From: CAYSPU01 sp964432995 | GTDB lineage: Bacteria; Verrucomicrobiota; Verrucomicrobiia; Limisphaerales; JAHDYP01 | Assembly (NCBI GenBank): GCA_964432995.1 | Contig: CAYSPU010000278.1 | Coordinates: forward strand, 1 to 7,544 | DNA: 7,544 nt | Direction: 5' to 3' | In this document: in pieces, positions 5,336 through 7,544 of the stretch | How positions within the stretch are numbered: the first letter of the stretch is position 1 | Layout: each line of letters begins with the position of its first letter | The notes under the pieces: generated by a model | What the model was told of the DNA's origin: nothing | What the model saw: only the letters and a program-made list of their open reading frames with translations | Database searches by the model: none | Program-made: the position numbers and the translations under genes

Positions 5336-6754
5336 ATGAACTATCCAGCGTGGGATGTGCCGTGGATCGGCTCCGGATGGGTGATCGGTTCGATCGCCAT
5401 CTTCCATGTGATGATCTCGCACTCTGCGGTGGGGGGCGGGCTGTATCTCCCCTTGGCGGAGGCCAAGGCGCTGCGGGAAGGCAAGACCGCTTGGCTGGAG
5501 CAACTGGAGAAGCACGCGAAGTTTTTCCTGGTGCTCACCGGCGTGTTCGGGGCCGTGTCCGGCGTGGGCATCTGGTTTGCCATCGGGTTGGCGCACCCGG
5601 AAGGGACCAGCAGCCTGATCCACAATTTCGTCTTCGCCTGGGCCATGGAGTGGGTGGTGTTCCTCGTCGAACTCAGCGCCGCCGCGGTTTACTACTACAC
5701 CTGGGGGCGGATCCCGCCCGCGGTGCACCTGCGGGTGGGTTATGTGTATGCCGGCGCCTCCTGGCTCACGCTGGTCATCATCAACGGCATTCTGACCTTC
5801 ATGCTCACCCCCGGCGGCGCCTGGTTGTCGGTGGCGGGCACGGGGCAGGAATCGACCCGGTTTTGGGCGGCGCTGTTCAACCCCACCTACTGGCCGAGCC
5901 TGTGCCTGCGAACGCTGGTCTGCGTTTCGCTGGCCGGCATCTGGGCGCTGCTGAACTTCAGCCGCCTCGACGGCACCGGGAACGGAGAGGTCAAGGAGGA
6001 TCTGATCCGCTGGTCGTGCCGGTGGTTGATCCCCGCCTTTCTCCTGATGCCGTTCTGCTTCTTCTGGTACCTCGCCTGCGTGCCGGAGTCCCAGCGCCAC
6101 CTGCTCAGCCTCGGCATCTCGACCATCGGGGCCGGCACCTTCACCCAGGTCACGCGCGCCGCCCTGGTCGTTCTCATGACCTCGGCCACCATCTGCGGCG
6201 TCGTCTATTTCCTGGCTTATCGCAGCCCGCGCGACTTCACCTGGCCCCACGCCGCCGCCGTCCTGTTCCTCGCCCTTTTGGCCACCGGCTCCACCGAGTA
6301 CGCGCGGGAGATGCTGCGCAAGCCGTATGTCATCGGCCAACACCTTTACTCGAGCGGCGTTCGCCGGCAGGAGGCGGCTGCGTTCAATCAGAAGGGCTAC
6401 CTCGCCGCCTCACCGTGGCGGCCATCCGCGACCGGCAATGCCGCCGCCGACATCCATCGCCTCGGTCAGACGGTCTTTCGCGGTCAGTGCCTGGCCTGCC
6501 ACACCCTCGACGGTTACCGGGCCCTGACCGGTTATCTCCACGGCCGCGACGAGAGCTCGATCTCCAACCTGTTGGTCATGCTGCACGAGTACAAGCCGGA
6601 AACGCCGTACACCCGCTTCATGCCGCCGCTTGTCGGGACTCCTGAGGAACGTGCCGCCCTGGTTCGCTTCCTCCACACTGCCGTGGCGTCGCCATCGACG
6701 AATGCCGCCGTCGCCGCTGCCGCCACCCCCGCCACGCCTGTGGCCGCCCAGTAA
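5336..6754 (+). CDS. CydA-like (cytochrome bd subunit I) membrane protein fused to a C-terminal monoheme cytochrome c
   Basis: 472 residues: about eight membrane helices (1-320), a linker, then a periplasmic cytochrome c domain (about 365-450) with CLACH (385-389) binding heme c and Met429 in RFMPP as probable distal ligand; the tail is Ala/Thr/Pro-rich. Against E. coli CydA recalled from memory, AIFHVMISHSAVGGG (21-35) matches AMYHFLFVPLTLGL with His24 for His19. VELSAAAVYYYTWGR (111-125) matches LESTFVGLFFFGWDR with Glu112 for Glu107, LFNPTYWPSLCLRT (180-193) matches VLNPVAQVKFVHT, and REMLRKPYVIG (324-334) matches the GRQPWAIG region. Ligands His186, Met393 and Glu445 appear as Arg192, Ala276 and Gln335, and the long Q-loop is reduced to about 20 residues, so a conventional quinol-oxidising bd reaction is unlikely. 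The family resembles the c-heme-bearing branches of the bd superfamily. It starts 39 bp after cytochrome b; AGGGAGAG (5311-5318) is a purine-rich but distant (17 nt) ribosome site. Probable role: electron acceptor from Rieske, replacing cytochrome c1/f. Confidence 0.85.
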   Translation: MNYPAWDVPWIGSGWVIGSIAIFHVMISHSAVGGGLYLPLAEAKALREGKTAWLEQLEKHAKFFLVLTGVFGAVSGVGIWFAIGLAHPEGTSSLIHNFVFAWAMEWVVFLVELSAAAVYYYTWGRIPPAVHLRVGYVYAGASWLTLVIINGILTFMLTPGGAWLSVAGTGQESTRFWAALFNPTYWPSLCLRTLVCVSLAGIWALLNFSRLDGTGNGEVKEDLIRWSCRWLIPAFLLMPFCFFWYLACVPESQRHLLSLGISTIGAGTFTQVTRAALVVLMTSATICGVVYFLAYRSPRDFTWPHAAAVLFLALLATGSTEYAREMLRKPYVIGQHLYSSGVRRQEAAAFNQKGYLAASPWRPSATGNAAADIHRLGQTVFRGQCLACHTLDGYRALTGYLHGRDESSISNLLVMLHEYKPETPYTRFMPPLVGTPEERAALVRFLHTAVASPSTNAAVAAAATPATPVAAQ

Positions 6755-6791
6755 CCGCACCTCGAAGCTCCGCCCGTTCCTGCTCCTAGGC

Positions 6792-6843
6792 GAAGCGCGC
6801 TCCGCCGGTTCTGGGAGCGACTTCAGGGTCCGTTCCCGGACCC
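6792..6843. terminator. Two tandem hairpins in the convergent gap after the respiratory operon
   Basis: First hairpin: GAAG (6792-6795) and CGCTCC (6798-6803) pair with GGAGCG (6814-6819) and CTTC (6821-6824), with a small interior loop and a 10-nt loop. Second: GGGTCCG (6826-6832) pairs perfectly with CGGACCC (6837-6843) around TTCC. They begin 37 nt after the stop of the last operon gene and overlap the end of the opposing reading frame. No T-tract follows on either strand, so they would act with Rho or as 3'-end stabilisers rather than as textbook intrinsic terminators. The perfect 7-bp stem with a tetraloop is the better of the two. Confidence 0.35.
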
Positions 6844-7125
6844 CGGGGCGGCGTCTGCTGGAGGGGCGGGCGCGTTCGACAGCGAGAGGCGGATCAGCCC
6901 AAAGAACGTATACGGGTCGACGAATTCCACCCGGGCTTCCGGATGGCGGGCGCGCAGTTCCCGCGCAACCTCCGCATACCATCGGGGGGACTTCAGAATG
7001 CTGCGCCCCCAGACAAATGCCGGACGCCCGTCGTCTTTGACCGCCGCGCGAGCCAGGAAGTCCGCGGCCGCGGCGGCGCTGTCCGGGTCAAAGAGCGCGC
7101 CCCAGCAGGAGGTTGAGCCTGTCAC
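6823..7125 (-). pseudogene. Short ORF, probable C-terminal remnant of a GxGYxYP-like protein
   Basis: A 100-residue frame whose only possible start is a GTG at 7125, inside the 3' end of the LytTR gene (38-bp overlap). The first dozen residues are simply the alternative-frame reading of that gene. Protein-like sequence begins about residue 12 (FDPDSAAAAADFL) and includes RPAFVWGRSILKSPRWYAEV (34-53) and VEFVDPYTFFGLIRL (66-80), then a Pro/Ala-rich tail. The pattern of an aromatic-W-R strand, a SP..Y..V helix and VDPYTFF.L matches my memory of the extreme C-terminus of GxGYxYP putative glycoside hydrolases, which are several hundred residues long. If so, the rest is gone and the fragment abuts the LytTR stop codon. 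It could instead be a genuine small translationally coupled gene; the absence of a good independent start argues against that. No signal peptide or membrane segment is seen. Confidence 0.45.
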
Positions 7126-7544
7126 GATAGCTGCGACTCAGGGTCAGGCGGGTGCCATCGCGCAGAATCACGGCATACTCTCCGTGGAAAAGCGGTTGCA
7201 GCTCCTTGATCCGGTTCAGATTCACGATGGTGGACCGGCTGATGCGGAGGAACGAAGTCGACGGCAGCCGCGCCTCGAGCGCGTTCATGGTCTCGCGCAG
7301 CATGTGCGACTCGGAGGCCACGTGGAGACTCACGTAATTGTCGGCGGCCTCCACCCAATCGATGTCCTCGATCTTGAGCAGAACGACCCGGCCGCTCGAC
7401 TTGACGGCCAACCGGTCCATCGGCCGGGGTGAGGGCTTGGCCTCCGCCAACAGTTCGGAAAGCCGCTGCTGCACCTCGGCCGCCGTCCCCGGCGGGCGTC
7501 GCACCCAGCGGCGGGCCCGCTCGAGCGCCGCCGTGAAACGCTCC
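7088..7544 (-). CDS. LytTR-family response regulator, C-terminal part (gene runs off the window)
   Basis: The frame is open to the window edge and reads ERFTAALERARRW before a GTG at 7504, which matches the receiver-to-LytTR linker of LytR/AlgR-type regulators, so the N-terminal receiver domain lies outside. The LytTR DNA-binding domain is complete: DRLAVKSSGRVVLLKIEDID, WVEAADNYVSLHV, MLRETMNALEARLP, FLRISRSTIVNLNRIKELQP and the end block LRDGTRLTLSRSYRDRL. This domain binds direct repeats in promoters; the activating histidine kinase is usually encoded next door, here presumably to the right. The C-terminus LLLGRAL is a normal end, so this gene itself is not truncated at 3'. Target genes cannot be told from the window; it is convergent with the respiratory operon, so a regulatory link is not implied. 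Confidence 0.88.
   Translation of the reverse strand, partial: ERFTAALERARRWVRRPPGTAAEVQQRLSELLAEAKPSPRPMDRLAVKSSGRVVLLKIEDIDWVEAADNYVSLHVASESHMLRETMNALEARLPSTSFLRISRSTIVNLNRIKELQPLFHGEYAVILRDGTRLTLSRSYRDRLNLLLGRAL

Noticed and set aside
4535..6343. A 602-codon open frame on the minus strand opposite the cytochrome b and CydA-like genes
   Set aside because: It is dominated by Arg, Gly, Pro, His, Gln and Glu with no domain or membrane pattern, and is a GC-driven shadow of two clearly recognisable plus-strand genes.
5336..6754. A normal cytochrome bd quinol oxidase subunit I
   Set aside because: The Q-loop is almost absent, most heme ligand positions are changed, no CydB is encoded, and a heme c domain replaces the last helix.

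Overview
The window looks like chromosomal DNA from a GC-rich bacterium, most likely of the Verrucomicrobiota (Pedosphaera/Limisphaera-like). The grounds are the codon and base composition, an RHS/YD-repeat remnant whose wording (GRLTN, VGNLTN, NRVTN) I associate with that group, and a bc/bd-type respiratory locus of a sort seen in environmental anaerobe and soil lineages. This placement is inference from style, not from a marker gene.

Layout. 1-55 carries two copies and a partial third of a GGAATCRGTGTCCG repeat ending in CA, which looks like the terminal array of an IS21-family insertion sequence lying mostly outside the window. 56-209 is non-coding junk with a short tandem repeat. 210-458 is a 250-bp orphan piece of an RHS/YD-repeat gene. 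On the minus strand follow metW (542-1150) and, upstream of it, metX (1295-2479), the familiar metX-metW methionine-biosynthesis pair. A short divergent intergenic region (2480-2585) with nested GAATTCC repeats separates them from the plus-strand operon.

The centre of interest is the complete four-gene operon 2586-6754 (+). Its order is a polytopic membrane protein that I read as a highly diverged CydA-like subunit, a Rieske iron-sulfur protein, a fused b6/subunit-IV type cytochrome b, and a second CydA-like protein fused to a C-terminal monoheme cytochrome c domain. Genes 1-2 and 2-3 overlap and gene 4 follows after 39 bp. There is no cytochrome c1 or f gene, so the heme-c domain of the last protein is the obvious candidate for that job. 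Both CydA-like proteins appear to have lost most of the heme ligands and the quinol (Q) loop of true cytochrome bd. I propose a hybrid quinol-oxidising complex in which a Rieske/cytochrome b core is joined to two degenerate bd-type subunits. The family assignments of the Rieske and cytochrome b proteins are solid; the complex is inference.

After the operon come two hairpins in the convergent gap (6792-6843). Then on the minus strand lie a short coding remnant resembling the C-terminus of GxGYxYP-type proteins (6823-7125) and the C-terminal LytTR DNA-binding domain of a response regulator (7088-7544) whose N-terminus lies beyond the window edge. Both ends of the window thus show gene decay or rearrangement, with intact housekeeping and respiratory genes between them.
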